The notes beneath the pieces were generated by a model. The model was not told where the DNA came from, ran no database searches, and saw nothing but the letters and a program-made list of their open reading frames with translations. Of a stretch of 64,000 nucleotides of DNA, positions 51,917 through 60,617 are shown piece after piece. Every line of letters starts with the position of its first letter. Position 1 is the first letter of the stretch. The position numbers were made by a program, and so were the translations under genes. The stretch is from Parolsenella massiliensis (GTDB lineage: Bacteria; Actinomycetota; Coriobacteriia; Coriobacteriales; Atopobiaceae), in the NCBI RefSeq assembly GCF_900143685.1, contig NZ_LT671675.1:471111-535110 (forward strand), read 5' to 3'.

Positions 51917-54274
51917 ATGGCACAGGCCAAACACGTCGCCGCGCCGCCCGAGGGCGCTCCCGAGGTTGGGGCCGACGACTACCCGCTGCTGAGAAAGACC
52001 TGCTCGAGGTACCTGTCTGCCGAGGGCATGGCAAAGGTCGACGAGGCGTACCGCTTCGCCGCCGAGTTCCACCGCGACCAGAGGCGCAGGAGCGGCGAGC
52101 CCTACATCAACCACCCCGTAGAGGTGGCTCTCATCCTGGCGCACGACCTGCGCATGGACGAGGACGTCATCTGCGCGGCGCTCCTTCATGACACGGTGGA
52201 GGACACTCCGGCCACGCTCGCGGACCTCTCCGAGCTGTTCGGCGAGACGGTCGCCGAGCTCGTGGACGGCGTCACGAAGCTCACCTCCATCGAGGTCGAC
52301 TCCATGGACGCCAAGCAGGCGCTGAACCTTCGCAAGATGTTCCTCGCCATGAGCCGCGACATCCGCGTGGTCATCATCAAGCTCGCGGACCGCCTGCACA
52401 ACATGCGCACGCTCGCGGCGCTTCCGCCCGATCGCCGCACGTTCAAGGCCCACGAGACCATGGACGTCTACGCGCCGCTCGCCGACCGCCTCGGCATCTC
52501 CTCCATCAAGTGGGAGCTCGAGGACCTCGCGTTCTTCTACCTGGAGCCTGAGGAGTACCAGCGCATCGCGCGCATGGTCCAGGACTCCCGCGACCAGCGC
52601 GAGCGCGACACCGAGGAGGCCATCAAGACCCTCACCGACGAGCTTCGCCGAGTGGGCCTCGACGGCTTCACGATCACGGGGCGCCCCAAGCACCTGTGGA
52701 GCATCTACCTCAAGATGAAGCGCAAGGGCAAGGAGTTCTCCGACATCTACGACCTCATCGCGCTGCGCGTCATCCTGCAGACGGTGGGGGACTGCTACTC
52801 GGCCCTGGGCGCGGTCCACTCGTTGTGGCACCCGCTGCCGGGCCGCTTCAAGGACTACATCGCCACGCCCAAGCCCAACGGCTACCAGTCGCTGCACACC
52901 ACGGTCGTGGGCCCCGAGGCGCGTCCCATCGAGATCCAGCTGCGCACGGTCGAGATGCACGAGCAGGCCGAGTACGGCATCGCCGCCCACTGGCTGTACA
53001 AGCGGGCGGGCAACTCGCAGGGCAACATGAGTGCCGACGACAAGAGCGTCGACCGCCAGATCTCCAGGATCCGCCGCAGCCTCGACTGGACGGTCGAGAG
53101 CGACATGGAGGACCCGCACGAGTTCCTCGAGGACCTGCGCGTGGACCTGTTCGGCGACGAGATCTTCGTGTTCACGCCCAAGGGCGAGGTCATGAACCTG
53201 CGCGCCGGCTCCACGCCGCTCGACTTCGCCTACGCCGTCCACACCGAGGTGGGAAACCACTGTGTGGGCGCCAAGGTCAACGGCTCAGTCGTCTCGCTCA
53301 CCAAGCCGCTCGCCACCGGCGACCGCGTGGAGATCCTCACGAACAAGAGCGCCAAGCCCTCGCGTGACTGGATGAACATCGTGGCGACGCCCTCGGCGCG
53401 CTCGAAGATCCGCAAGTACTTCGCGGCCTCCACGAAGTCTGACGACGCCGAGGCTGGCCGAGGCGAGCTTGGCCGCGAGCTGCGCAAGCGCGGCTACGGC
53501 ATCTCGACGCCGCGCTCCGCCAAGGCGCTCGCCCGCGTGAGCGAGGAGCTGTCGTTCAAGGAGACCGACGACATGCTCGCGGCCATCGCCAACGGCAAGG
53601 TCACGGCAAAGTCCGTGGCCAACAAGGTACAGGCTGTGCTCGAGGAGGGCTCCCCGGCCGAGATGCTCGCCGCCCAGCAGCGCGCCAACGCCGAGGCCAA
53701 CGCCGCGCGCGAGGAGTTCTTCGAGGGCGGCTCCAAGCCCATGAGCGCGCCTCGCCAGGCGCGCGGTCCCAAGGGCGGCCCCAAGCGCCGTCACGCGAGC
53801 TGCGGCGTGGTCGCCAAGGGCGACGCCGACCTGCTCGTGCACCTCGCGCACTGCTGCAATCCCGTGGCCGGAGACGACATCGTGGGCTTCATCACGCGTG
53901 GCCGCGGCGTGTCGGTGCACCGCTCGAGCTGTCCCAACGTCAAGGGCCTCATGGCGCACCCCGAGCGCATGATCGAGGTCGAGTGGGACACCTCGGGCGC
54001 CACGCAGTTCCAGGTTGAGATTATGGTCGAGGCCACGGACCGCATGGGCCTTCTCAAGGACGTCACGATCGCCGTGGGCGAGGCGGGCGGCAACATCCTG
54101 TCCGCCGCCACCAACACGAACGCCCAGGGCGTCGCCAAGCTGCGCTTCCTCATCGCCATCAGCGACGCGAGCCTGCTCGACACGCTGCTGTCCACCGTGG
54201 GCCGCGTGCCGTCGGTCTATGACGCGCGCCGCATCATGCCCGGCGAGGGCGCCAACTCGATCCACGGGAGGTAG
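51917..54274 (+). CDS. rel: Bifunctional (p)ppGpp synthetase/hydrolase
   Basis: The stringent-response enzyme, 785 residues. The N-terminal HD hydrolase reads INHPVEVALILAHD and ALLHDTVEDTPATLADL. The synthetase has ITGRPKHLWSIYLKMKRKG, DLIALRVI and KPNGYQSLHTTVVGPE. Then TGS (FVFTPKGEVMNLRAGSTPLDFAYAV-type sequence) and a C-terminal Cys/His region (LVHLAHCCNPVAGDDIVGF) and ACT domain. Both catalytic halves look intact, so it should make and degrade the alarmone. ATG follows AAGGAGGGGGAG. The MBL-fold gene starts 2 bases after its stop. Confidence 0.95.
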   Translation: MAQAKHVAAPPEGAPEVGADDYPLLRKTCSRYLSAEGMAKVDEAYRFAAEFHRDQRRRSGEPYINHPVEVALILAHDLRMDEDVICAALLHDTVEDTPATLADLSELFGETVAELVDGVTKLTSIEVDSMDAKQALNLRKMFLAMSRDIRVVIIKLADRLHNMRTLAALPPDRRTFKAHETMDVYAPLADRLGISSIKWELEDLAFFYLEPEEYQRIARMVQDSRDQRERDTEEAIKTLTDELRRVGLDGFTITGRPKHLWSIYLKMKRKGKEFSDIYDLIALRVILQTVGDCYSALGAVHSLWHPLPGRFKDYIATPKPNGYQSLHTTVVGPEARPIEIQLRTVEMHEQAEYGIAAHWLYKRAGNSQGNMSADDKSVDRQISRIRRSLDWTVESDMEDPHEFLEDLRVDLFGDEIFVFTPKGEVMNLRAGSTPLDFAYAVHTEVGNHCVGAKVNGSVVSLTKPLATGDRVEILTNKSAKPSRDWMNIVATPSARSKIRKYFAASTKSDDAEAGRGELGRELRKRGYGISTPRSAKALARVSEELSFKETDDMLAAIANGKVTAKSVANKVQAVLEEGSPAEMLAAQQRANAEANAAREEFFEGGSKPMSAPRQARGPKGGPKRRHASCGVVAKGDADLLVHLAHCCNPVAGDDIVGFITRGRGVSVHRSSCPNVKGLMAHPERMIEVEWDTSGATQFQVEIMVEATDRMGLLKDVTIAVGEAGGNILSAATNTNAQGVAKLRFLIAISDASLLDTLLSTVGRVPSVYDARRIMPGEGANSIHGR

Positions 54275-54276
54275 CC

Positions 54277-54972
54277 ATGGGTGCGTTCTGGAACAAGGGG
54301 AGCGTTGCGTTTGGCGACGTCGCCGGCATGGCATCGGGCGCCATCGAGCTCAGGCAGTTCGTGGTGTCGCCGTTCTCGACGAACTGCTACGCCGTCATCT
54401 GCGCGGGCCAGGCCATGGTCGTGGACCCCGGCGCCGAGGGTGCGCGCATAGCCGAGGCGCTCGCAGACGTTGACGTGCGGCTCGTCGTGGCCACGCACGG
54501 GCACGCCGACCACGTGGGTGGCGTGGCAGCCCTCGTTGCGGCCACGGGCGCACGCTTCGCCATGGCGGAGCAGGACGTCGAGCTTGCCCGCCACGCGCGC
54601 AGAAACCACGCCTTTGGCATCGAGTACGACGCCGACGCGCCCGAGCCCGACGAGCTTCTCGTCCCTGGGGACGTCGCGGGCGTGGGCGAGGCGCGCTTCT
54701 CGGTGACTGCCACGCCGGGCCACACGCCGGGCGGCATCACGCTCGTGGGCACAGACGCCGCCTCCGGCCTTGCGTTCGTGGGCGACACGCTCTTTGTGGG
54801 AAGCGCCGGCCGCATCGACCTTGCCGGCGGCGACCCCGTGGTGCTCATGGCCTCGCTTGGGCGCCTCGTCCGCGAGCTTGCGCCGCAGACGCACGTGCTG
54901 TGCGGGCACGGTGACGACACGACGATGTCCTGGGAGCTCGGGCACAACCCCTACCTGAGAGCCGCGCGATGA
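54277..54972 (+). CDS. Metallo-beta-lactamase-fold hydrolase, glyoxalase II-like
   Basis: A 231-residue MBL-fold protein. The metal motifs are complete: THGHADHVGG (HxHxDH), TPGHTPGGI, FVGDTLFVGSAGRID (the bridging Asp) and LCGHGDDTTM (final His). The pattern GDTLF.GS.GR.D is that of YcbL/GloB-like thioesterases. Position after rel is common in Gram-positives (rel-dtd-MBL), here without dtd. ATG 54277 follows GGGAGG; a later ATG at 54328 is possible. The tRNA-Leu terminator hairpin begins right at its stop. Confidence 0.86.
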   Translation: MGAFWNKGSVAFGDVAGMASGAIELRQFVVSPFSTNCYAVICAGQAMVVDPGAEGARIAEALADVDVRLVVATHGHADHVGGVAALVAATGARFAMAEQDVELARHARRNHAFGIEYDADAPEPDELLVPGDVAGVGEARFSVTATPGHTPGGITLVGTDAASGLAFVGDTLFVGSAGRIDLAGGDPVVLMASLGRLVRELAPQTHVLCGHGDDTTMSWELGHNPYLRAAR

Positions 54973-55008
54973 AAAAGGGCCCGGATGAGCGTGCGCTCAT
55001 CCGGGCCC
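54972..55008 (-). terminator. Terminator of tRNA-Leu, shared with the MBL-fold gene
   Basis: GGGCCCGGATGAGC, loop GTGC, GCTCATCCGGGCCC: a perfect 14-bp stem. On the minus strand it is followed by TTTTT, and on the plus strand by CTCATTT, so it may work in both directions. Confidence 0.92.
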
Positions 55009-55018
55009 CTCATTTGCC

Positions 55019-55102
55019 TGGTGCCCGAGGCGAGGGTCGAACTCGCACGGGTTTCCCCAGAGGTTTTTGAGACCTCCGTGTCTGCCATTCCACCACTCGG
55101 GC
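55019..55102 (-). tRNA. tRNA-Leu (CAA)
   Basis: 84 nt including the encoded CCA end. Acceptor GCCCGAG pairs with CTCGGGC; the anticodon loop is CTCAAAA between GAGGT and ACCTC, giving anticodon CAA (reads UUG). A long variable arm and the T-loop GTTCGACCC are present, as expected for a leucine tRNA. Confidence 0.95.
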
Positions 55103-55125
55103 TTAGGGGCTCAGTATATCGCAAT

Positions 55126-55158
55126 GGTGACGCTTGGGGACGGGGTCGTTTTGTCACC
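55126..55158. repeat. GTGACA-type hairpin repeat upstream of carD
   Basis: GGTGAC ... GTCACC flank CTTGGGGACGGGGTC. It lies between the 5' end of tRNA-Leu and the carD promoter region; the only copy not at a stop codon. The rest of the 55103-55319 gap is AT-richer promoter sequence. Confidence 0.75.
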
Positions 55159-55319
55159 GTTGGCGCCGGGGCCAGTTGACGCCGGGTGTCCGCAAGTGTT
55201 CGAATTCCGTAAAACCTGGGAAGTTACCTGCGGTTATACAGTTTTTTGGTGCTAATCTAATACCAGTCGAGTAGGGAATCGCCCGCACCTTATGCGACGG
55301 GACCGTAGCGGAGGTAGCG

Positions 55320-55820
55320 ATGTTTTCTGTTGGCGAGCGCGTCATGCATCCCGGCCAGGGCCTGTGCACGGTCGTGGGATTCAAGGACTCGCCCACGCCC
55401 ATGCTCATCCTCGAGACGGGCAGCGGCCGCGGCGCCACGCGCCTCATGTACCCCGCCGCTCAGGCCGAGAAGAACCTCCACCCGCCTGTGGGACGCGAGG
55501 AGGCCCTCGCCGTCATCGACGGCTACTCCGAGCTCTCCTGCGACACGTTTACGGACCGCAACTCCGGCCTGGAGGAGACCCACTTCAAGAAGCTCGTCAA
55601 GCATGGCGTGCCAGACTCCGTGCGCGTCGTGAAGACGATGCGCGCCCGCATCGCCGATGCCGAGGCGCACTCCAAAAAGCCGAGCTCCTACCTCGTCCGC
55701 GTCCTGCGAGACGCCCGCGAGCGCTCGCTCGAGGAGCTTGCCTGCGCGCTGGACACGACGCCCGAGGACGTCGAGGCCATGTTCGTCTCGCGCGGCCATG
55801 CCCTTGACGACGAGGCGTAA
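55320..55820 (+). CDS. carD: CarD family transcriptional regulator
   Basis: A 166-residue CarD/CdnL-type protein that binds the RNA polymerase beta subunit and stabilises promoter open complexes. The N-terminal RNAP-interaction domain is FSVGERVMHPGQGLCTVVGF, the middle carries RLMYPAAQAEKN, and the C-terminal part is helical (RVLRDARERSLEELACALDTTPEDVEAMF). ATG follows GGAGGTAGC. Transcribed alone; the next gene on the other strand is convergent. Confidence 0.9.
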   Translation: MFSVGERVMHPGQGLCTVVGFKDSPTPMLILETGSGRGATRLMYPAAQAEKNLHPPVGREEALAVIDGYSELSCDTFTDRNSGLEETHFKKLVKHGVPDSVRVVKTMRARIADAEAHSKKPSSYLVRVLRDARERSLEELACALDTTPEDVEAMFVSRGHALDDEA

Positions 55821-55846
55821 CGCGTGCGTGTGCTGACCTTTCTCGG

Positions 55847-56893
55847 CTAGCCGTGCTTTCTGATCTTTGCGACGAAGAACCCCTCGTAGAGTCTGCTCGG
55901 GCACACCGTGAGCGTGCCGGGAAGCCGTCCCGGCAGGGCCAGCGGCGCCACATCGTCCTTGTCTGTGCCTGCCATGCCATGCGGCAGACTCACGTCCACG
56001 AGCTCGCAGTCCCGGTGACGCGCGAGCGCCCACTCGACGATGTCCTCGTTCTCCCTGGGCAGGATGGAGCACGTCGAGTACACGAGGTCGCCTCCCGCCT
56101 TGAGGACCGTGAGGCCGCGGTCGAGAAGGGCGCGCTGCGAGCGCTCGACGCGGGCGGCAAGCTCTGGCGTGAGGTAGCGGGCCGCGTGCTCGTCGTGGGT
56201 GTGGACGGTGCCCGAGCCCGTGCAGGGGGCGTCGAGCAGCACCTGGTCAAACGAGAACCAGTCATCGAGCCTGCGGGCGTCCGTGCGCATGACCTGGACG
56301 TTCGTGGCCCCGAGTTTGGAGAGGTTGTGCTCGAGCTTCTCGGCACGCGGGGCGGACAGCTCGCAGGCCGTGATGCGCGCCGCACGCTGTCCGGCACGAG
56401 CGGGGGCGAGGGCGGCGAGCTCGCTCGTCTTTCCGCCGGGGGCCGCGCACATGTCGAGCACGTCGGCGCCCGGGCGAGGCTCCAGCGCAAGCGGCGGCAG
56501 CATGGACGAGAGGCTCTGGAGATAGACCTTGCCCTGGGCGTAGGCATCGAGCGCCCAGACGTCACGCTCGCGCACGCCGTCCGCAAGCGCGAGGGCATCG
56601 GCATACCACGGGACGCGTGCGTAGGCGATGCGTGCCTCGTCCAGCTCGCGCGTGACCTCGTCAAGCCCGGCCCGCAGCGTGTTGACGCGCATGGTGACGG
56701 GACGATCCTGCCCCCAACCGGCTATGATGGTGTCCGCAAGCTCGCCCGTCGAGGCGCGTACGGCCTCGACGAGGTGGGCGGGCAGGCCCGTCTGGGCATC
56801 GAGCTCCTGGGGCTTGGCGTACTCCTCGCGTGGGCCTCTCGCCTGGCGACGTGCTCGTGTGGTGCTCTTGTGCGTGCGCTGCCTGCTGCTCAT
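55847..56893 (-). CDS. RsmB/NOL1/NOP2-family RNA (cytosine-5) methyltransferase
   Basis: A SAM-dependent m5C methyltransferase for rRNA or tRNA, 348 residues. Motif I DMCAAPGGKTSELAAL, the substrate-binding region QVLLDAPCTGSGTV with the first conserved Cys (motif IV) and the second catalytic Cys in VYSTCSILPRENED (motif VI) are present. The fold resembles RsmF/YebU with a short N-terminal part. ATG 56893 follows AAGGAG; the frame is open a little further upstream. It is convergent with carD and divergent from the infC leader. Confidence 0.9.
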   Translation of the reverse strand: MSSRQRTHKSTTRARRQARGPREEYAKPQELDAQTGLPAHLVEAVRASTGELADTIIAGWGQDRPVTMRVNTLRAGLDEVTRELDEARIAYARVPWYADALALADGVRERDVWALDAYAQGKVYLQSLSSMLPPLALEPRPGADVLDMCAAPGGKTSELAALAPARAGQRAARITACELSAPRAEKLEHNLSKLGATNVQVMRTDARRLDDWFSFDQVLLDAPCTGSGTVHTHDEHAARYLTPELAARVERSQRALLDRGLTVLKAGGDLVYSTCSILPRENEDIVEWALARHRDCELVDVSLPHGMAGTDKDDVAPLALPGRLPGTLTVCPSRLYEGFFVAKIRKHG

Positions 56894-57016
56894 ATTTCTC
56901 CTTGCGCGGGTGTGTCTCGCGTGCAATACTATCAATTCGTGTGGCCGAGAGGTTGCACATGCCAAGCGGGTCAGAACTCGTGACCCCACCTGAACGGCGC
57001 CTCAGGGCAGCTGTCT

Positions 57017-57095
57017 GGTTGGACAAGGGAATCACGCCACGTGGCGTCCAAGCCTGAATCTTGCCGGAGCTGTGCCAAGCGCAGCTCCGGTTTTT
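57017..57095 (+). promoter_or_regulatory. Attenuator-like structures in the infC leader
   Basis: Two hairpins: TTGGAC ... GTCCAA enclosing CGCCACGTGGCG (57018-57053), then CCGGAGCTG/CAGCTCCGG (57064-57090) followed by TTTTT. The second has the form of a Rho-independent terminator, yet no plus-strand gene lies upstream within 1 kb, so it most likely attenuates the infC-rpmI-rplT transcript, perhaps through ribosomal protein L20. Confidence 0.65.
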
Positions 57096-57195
57096 CGTTG
57101 CGGGTCTCGCGCCCGCGGCACTGCGACTTCCGGCACAAGGCCGGGGGCCACACAAGCGGCGAGGTGCCCGCAAGGCACGCCGCAGGGAAGGGAAG

Positions 57196-57774
57196 GTGTG
57201 TAAGATAGCAAAGTCCGAAGGTCCCCGCATTAACGGGGAGATCACCGCTCGAGTCTGCCGCCTGATTGGCGTCGACGGCTCCCAGCTTGGTCAGTTCGGT
57301 GTCCGTGATGCCCTTCGCATCGCCTCCGAGCAGGGCCTCGACCTCGTCGAGATCGCGCCCAACGCCGAGCCGCCCGTCTGCAAGGTCATGGATTACGGCA
57401 AGTACAAGTACGAGCAGGCGATCAAGGCCAAGCAGGCTCGCAAGAAGCAGGCCAAGGTCGAGGTCAAGGAGATGAAGTTCCGTCCCAAGATCGACACCGG
57501 CGACTACGAGACCAAGAAGGGCCACGTCATGCGCTTCCTCAAGAAGGGCGCGCGCGTGAAGGTGACCATCATGTTCCGTGGTCGTGAGATGGCCCACCCC
57601 GAGCAGGGTCTCAACGTCCTCGAGCGACTGGCCGCCGACCTCAAGCCCTACGCCACGGTTGAGAGCCAGCCGAAGATGGAGGGCCGCAACATGCACATGC
57701 TCGTCGCGCCGATCAAGGGCGCCTTCGATGAGAAGGCCTCCGAGGCGAGCGAGAAGGATACGAAGGAGAACTAG
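57196..57774 (+). CDS. infC: Translation initiation factor IF-3
   Basis: Prevents subunit joining and checks the initiator codon. It has 192 residues. [17 protein letters not shown] at the N-terminus, [20 protein letters not shown], then the C-terminal domain with [17 protein letters not shown] and [14 protein letters not shown] take GTG 57196 as the start because it follows AGGGAAGGGAAG and gives the usual N-terminus; infC often uses unusual start codons, and the ATA three codons downstream is a less likely alternative. First gene of infC-rpmI-rplT, under a probable attenuator. A Lys/Glu-rich tail ends the protein. Confidence 0.95.
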   Translation: MCKIAKSEGPRINGEITARVCRLIGVDGSQLGQFGVRDALRIASEQGLDLVEIAPNAEPPVCKVMDYGKYKYEQAIKAKQARKKQAKVEVKEMKFRPKIDTGDYETKKGHVMRFLKKGARVKVTIMFRGREMAHPEQGLNVLERLAADLKPYATVESQPKMEGRNMHMLVAPIKGAFDEKASEASEKDTKEN

Positions 57775-57775
57775 C

Positions 57776-57970
57776 ATGCCTAAGATGAAGACGCACAAGG
57801 GTACGGCCAAGCGTTTCCGCCGCACCGGCACCGGCAAGATCATGCGCGCCAAGGCTTTCAAGAGCCACATCCTGACCAAGAAGTCCCAGAAGCGCATCCG
57901 CGGCTTCCGCAAGGAGACCGAGCTCGCCAAGGCCGACGTCAAGGTCGTTTCGTCCCGCATGGGCAAGTAG
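57776..57970 (+). CDS. rpmI: 50S ribosomal protein L35
   Basis: A 64-residue basic protein with the L35 sequence [37 protein letters not shown] and KRIRGFRKE. It starts one base after the infC stop and precedes rplT, the standard order. Confidence 0.97.
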   Translation: MPKMKTHKGTAKRFRRTGTGKIMRAKAFKSHILTKKSQKRIRGFRKETELAKADVKVVSSRMGK

Positions 57971-58015
57971 CGCATCGCGCCTGTCCGTACTTTTTTCACT
58001 AGGAGTTGATCTAAC

Positions 58016-58381
58016 ATGGCACGAGTCAAGCGCGCCGTTGCTGGCCGTAAGAAGCGTCAGACCCTCAAGGAGCTCTCCAAGGGCTACTACGGCACTTCCT
58101 CCCGCACCTTCCGCGGCATGAAGGAGCAGGTCCAGCACTCCCTGCAGTACCAGTACCGCGATCGCCGCAACAAGAAGCGTGACGTCCGTCGTCTCTGGAT
58201 CCAGCGCATCAACGCCGCCGCCCGCATGAACGACATGAGCTACTCCACGTTCATGCACGGCCTGAAGCTCGCTGGCGTCGAGCTGGACCGCAAGGTCCTC
58301 TCGCAGATCGCCTACGAGGACGAGGCTGCCTTCGCCGCCCTGGCCGAGGTCGCCAAGAAGGCCATCGCCGACGCCGAGTAA
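58016..58381 (+). CDS. rplT: 50S ribosomal protein L20
   Basis: L20, 121 residues, needed early in 50S assembly and in many bacteria an autoregulator of this operon. [37 protein letters not shown] and [13 protein letters not shown] are diagnostic. ATG follows AGGAG. A strong terminator lies 25 bases after the stop. Confidence 0.97.
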   Translation: MARVKRAVAGRKKRQTLKELSKGYYGTSSRTFRGMKEQVQHSLQYQYRDRRNKKRDVRRLWIQRINAAARMNDMSYSTFMHGLKLAGVELDRKVLSQIAYEDEAAFAALAEVAKKAIADAE

Positions 58382-58405
58382 GCGTCTTCCACATACCGTG
58401 GCTTC

Positions 58406-58438
58406 AAGGCCCGCATGCGCTCGCGTGCGGGCCTTTTT
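58406..58438 (+). terminator. Terminator after rplT
   Basis: AGGCCCGCATGCG pairs with CGCGTGCGGGCCT, with the T-tract overlapping its end (CCTTTTT). Confidence 0.92.
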
Positions 58439-58740
58439 CTATGCCGAGAAGCGATGGGAGCGCCGCGCCCGCCGCGGCTTTCTCGGCGTTGGGTGGTGCT
58501 GTGTCCGTTACGGCTTTCTCGGCGTCACGGGTGCACGTTTGCGCCATTCGGGCTGATATGTACGCCCAAATGCGCCAAACGTGCGGATATGTACGTCCTG
58601 GGACCCGAGAAGCGCGCAGATGCGCACGTTTGCGCCAAACGTGCAGGCCATATGAGCCCGTTTGTGCCATTCGGGCAAATCTGTACGGGTCTGCCATGGC
58701 AAGAGGCGCAAAACCCTGTCGCAAGCGGTTCTCGGGCTAA
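58439..58740. repeat. Repeat-filled intergenic block
   Basis: No gene is visible. CGGCTTTCTCGGCGT occurs twice (near 58475 and 58515). TTTGCGCCATTCGGGC and its variant TTTGTGCCATTCGGGC, GCGCCAAACGTGC (twice) and GGATATGTACG recur, sharing units with the blocks at 32370-32540 and 34804-34879. Confidence 0.65.
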
Positions 58741-58782
58741 GAAGGGTGGCATGGTGGCGACTGCGTGGCCGAGAAGGGCGCC

Positions 58783-60006
58783 TTACTTCTCGTCATCCTT
58801 GTGGAAGAGGCGATCGACGAACTCCTCGCGACGCTCCTCGGTGATTTCCTCGCGTTTGGCCTGCTCCACGGCAAAGGCGGGGTCGTCGGGGGAGACGAGC
58901 TCGTCCTCGCCGCTCTTGGGGTTGTAGTGGTGGAGAAGCACCGGGTCAAACAGGTGCAGGTGCGCGGCAAAGCCAAACGATGCGCCGATGAGCGCACAGA
59001 ACACAACGATCCTGGGCGTTGTCTCGATCTTGGTCATGACGATGGCTCCTGCGCTCAGCATGGCGGTCCACAGGTACATGAGCAGTACGGCCTGGCGCTG
59101 GTTGTAGCCGTCCTGGATGAGGCGGTGGTGGATGTGGCCCTTGTCGGCCTGGCCCACGCTCACGTGGGCGCGCTTGCGGCGGATGATGGCCGAGAACGTG
59201 TCGATGATGGGTACGAACGAGATAACGAGCGGCACGATGATGGTGGTGAGGCCGGCCACGCGCCTGACGTTGAGCAGCGACACCGTGCCGAGCGCAAAGC
59301 CAAGCAGAAGCGAGCCCGAGTCTCCCAGGAAGATGGAGGCCGGGTTGAAGTTGTAGCGAAGGAATCCCAGCGTGGCGCCGGCCACGGCGATGGAGACGGC
59401 GGCGGCGTCGAGGCGGCCGGACTGCGTGGCTAAAAAGAACAGCGTGCAGCTCGAGATGAACGTGATGCCCGAGGCCAGGCCGTCGAGACCATCGATGAGG
59501 TTGATGATGTTCACGTAGGCCACGAGGTAGATGACCGTGATGGGGCAGGCCAGCCAGCCGAGCATGACCTCGCCGGGGCCAAACGGGTTCACGATGGCGC
59601 CCACGGTGAGGCCGGCCATGACGGCGATTACGGCCGCTGCGACCTGGCCCGCGAGCTTGGCGAGGGGCTTCAGCTGGAAGACGTCGTCGATGGCGCCCGT
59701 GAGGAAGATGACGAGAAACGACACGCCGAGCAGCGGGTAGTTGACGGTGGAGAATCTGCCGGGCGTGAGCACCGTGGGCCATCCAAGGTGCGCCGTGCCC
59801 ACGAGCTGGACGACGGCCGCGGCGACCAGCGCGAGAAAGATGGCGATGCCGCCCATACGCGGGATCGTCTTCTTGTTGATGCGGCGCTTGCTGGGCTTGT
59901 CCACGGCACCGAGGCGCGTGGCGATGCGGCGGGCGAGCGGTGTGGCGACGAGCGTCACGACGAGGGCCGTGACGAACAGGGACGCATACGGAATCCACTC
60001 TCTCAC
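58783..60006 (-). CDS. UDP-GlcNAc:undecaprenyl-phosphate GlcNAc-1-phosphate transferase (WecA/TagO type)
   Basis: An integral membrane enzyme of the MraY/WecA family, 407 residues with about eleven hydrophobic helices. It starts wall teichoic acid-like or other cell-surface polymers by putting GlcNAc-1-P on the lipid carrier. Visible motifs are KKTIPRMGGIAIFLALV, the Asp pair in GAIDDVFQLKPLAK, NLIDGLDGLASG, SIFLGDSGSLLLGF and KGHIHHRLIQDG. The C-terminal 55 residues are a charged tail. I start at GTG 60006 just before the first membrane helix; the ribosome-binding site (AAAGG) is distant, so the start is tentative. Confidence 0.9.
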   Translation of the reverse strand: MREWIPYASLFVTALVVTLVATPLARRIATRLGAVDKPSKRRINKKTIPRMGGIAIFLALVAAAVVQLVGTAHLGWPTVLTPGRFSTVNYPLLGVSFLVIFLTGAIDDVFQLKPLAKLAGQVAAAVIAVMAGLTVGAIVNPFGPGEVMLGWLACPITVIYLVAYVNIINLIDGLDGLASGITFISSCTLFFLATQSGRLDAAAVSIAVAGATLGFLRYNFNPASIFLGDSGSLLLGFALGTVSLLNVRRVAGLTTIIVPLVISFVPIIDTFSAIIRRKRAHVSVGQADKGHIHHRLIQDGYNQRQAVLLMYLWTAMLSAGAIVMTKIETTPRIVVFCALIGASFGFAAHLHLFDPVLLHHYNPKSGEDELVSPDDPAFAVEQAKREEITEERREEFVDRLFHKDDEK

Positions 60007-60159
60007 CAAAACGTGAAGCCTTTCGGACTGCGGGCTGGCGCCGGCGCAAGGTTCGTAAAACGATAAAACAGTCACATGATACCAGCTTGGCGGGCATGAC
60101 TTTGAGTGGGAAACCGAGGGCGCGCCCATGTCAAGACTGGCAACGACGAATGGCTTGGG

Positions 60160-60165
60160 TATAGT
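60160..60165 (+). promoter_or_regulatory. -10 element (TATAGT) of the putative 6S RNA
   Basis: TATAGT lies 7 bases before the expected RNA start near 60172. No strong -35 is evident. Confidence 0.5.
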
Positions 60166-60171
60166 GGAGGT

Positions 60172-60335
60172 GTCAGCTCCCCGCAGGGCAAACTGGGTGA
60201 ACCGACAAGCGTTTCCTGGGAGCCCATATACCGAGCTCAGTACAGGGATCCTCCGTTTGGGGGAAGCTGGAACAGCCGGCGAGGGCACCCACCTTCTGAG
60301 AGGTGGGTTCATTATCGCACCTGCGGGGAGCGACG
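60172..60335 (+). ncRNA. ssrS: Probable 6S RNA (RNA polymerase-binding regulator)
   Basis: A 165-base noncoding segment with a -10 box before it and a terminator after it. Its ends pair perfectly: GCTCCCCGCAGG (60176-60187) with CCTGCGGGGAGC (60320-60331). Inside is a largely unpaired stretch on the 5' side, while the 3' side holds a small hairpin CCCACCTT-CTGAG-AGGTGGG, as in the central bubble of 6S RNA. The apical region is a longer imperfect stem. This closing stem, bubble with 3' mini-hairpin and apical stem is the 6S layout, a promoter mimic that traps RNA polymerase in stationary phase. Sequence conservation is weak, so the class is inferred from shape. Confidence 0.62.
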
Positions 60336-60351
60336 TTGTCTTTGTCGCTAC

Positions 60352-60373
60352 GGCGCCCATGGGCGCCTTTTTT
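60352..60373 (+). terminator. Terminator of the 6S-like RNA
   Basis: The perfect palindrome GGCGCCCATGGGCGCC is followed by six T residues. Confidence 0.88.
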
Positions 60374-60415
60374 GTGCGCGTCGCCTCGGGCCACGCCCCG
60401 TTGCGAGATTCTCGT

Positions 60416-60443
60416 TTGACAGGGGCGCTCGGCACGGTACAAT
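60416..60443 (+). promoter_or_regulatory. tRNA-Ala promoter
   Basis: TTGACA (60416-60421) and TACAAT (60438-60443) with a 16-bp spacer: the best sigma-70-type promoter in the window, 21 bases before the tRNA. Confidence 0.88.
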
Positions 60444-60464
60444 ATCCCTCGCGCAAACGCGCCT

Positions 60465-60540
60465 GGGGACGTAGCTCAGCTGGGAGAGCGCTGCCGTCGC
60501 ATGGCAGAGGCCGAGGGTTCGATTCCCTTCGTCTCCACCA
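60465..60540 (+). tRNA. tRNA-Ala (CGC)
   Basis: 76 nt including CCA. Acceptor GGGGACG pairs with CGTCTCC (one G-U). D arm GCTCAGCTGGGAGAGC, anticodon arm CTGCC-GTCGCAT-GGCAG giving anticodon CGC (reads GCG), and T arm GAGGGTTCGATTCCCTT. Confidence 0.95.
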
Positions 60541-60617
60541 GGAATTGCCGAGCGGGCCACGATGTGGTCCGCTCTTTTTATATCAAGACCCGCTGCGGCG
60601 GGGCATCTGGAGGCTCC

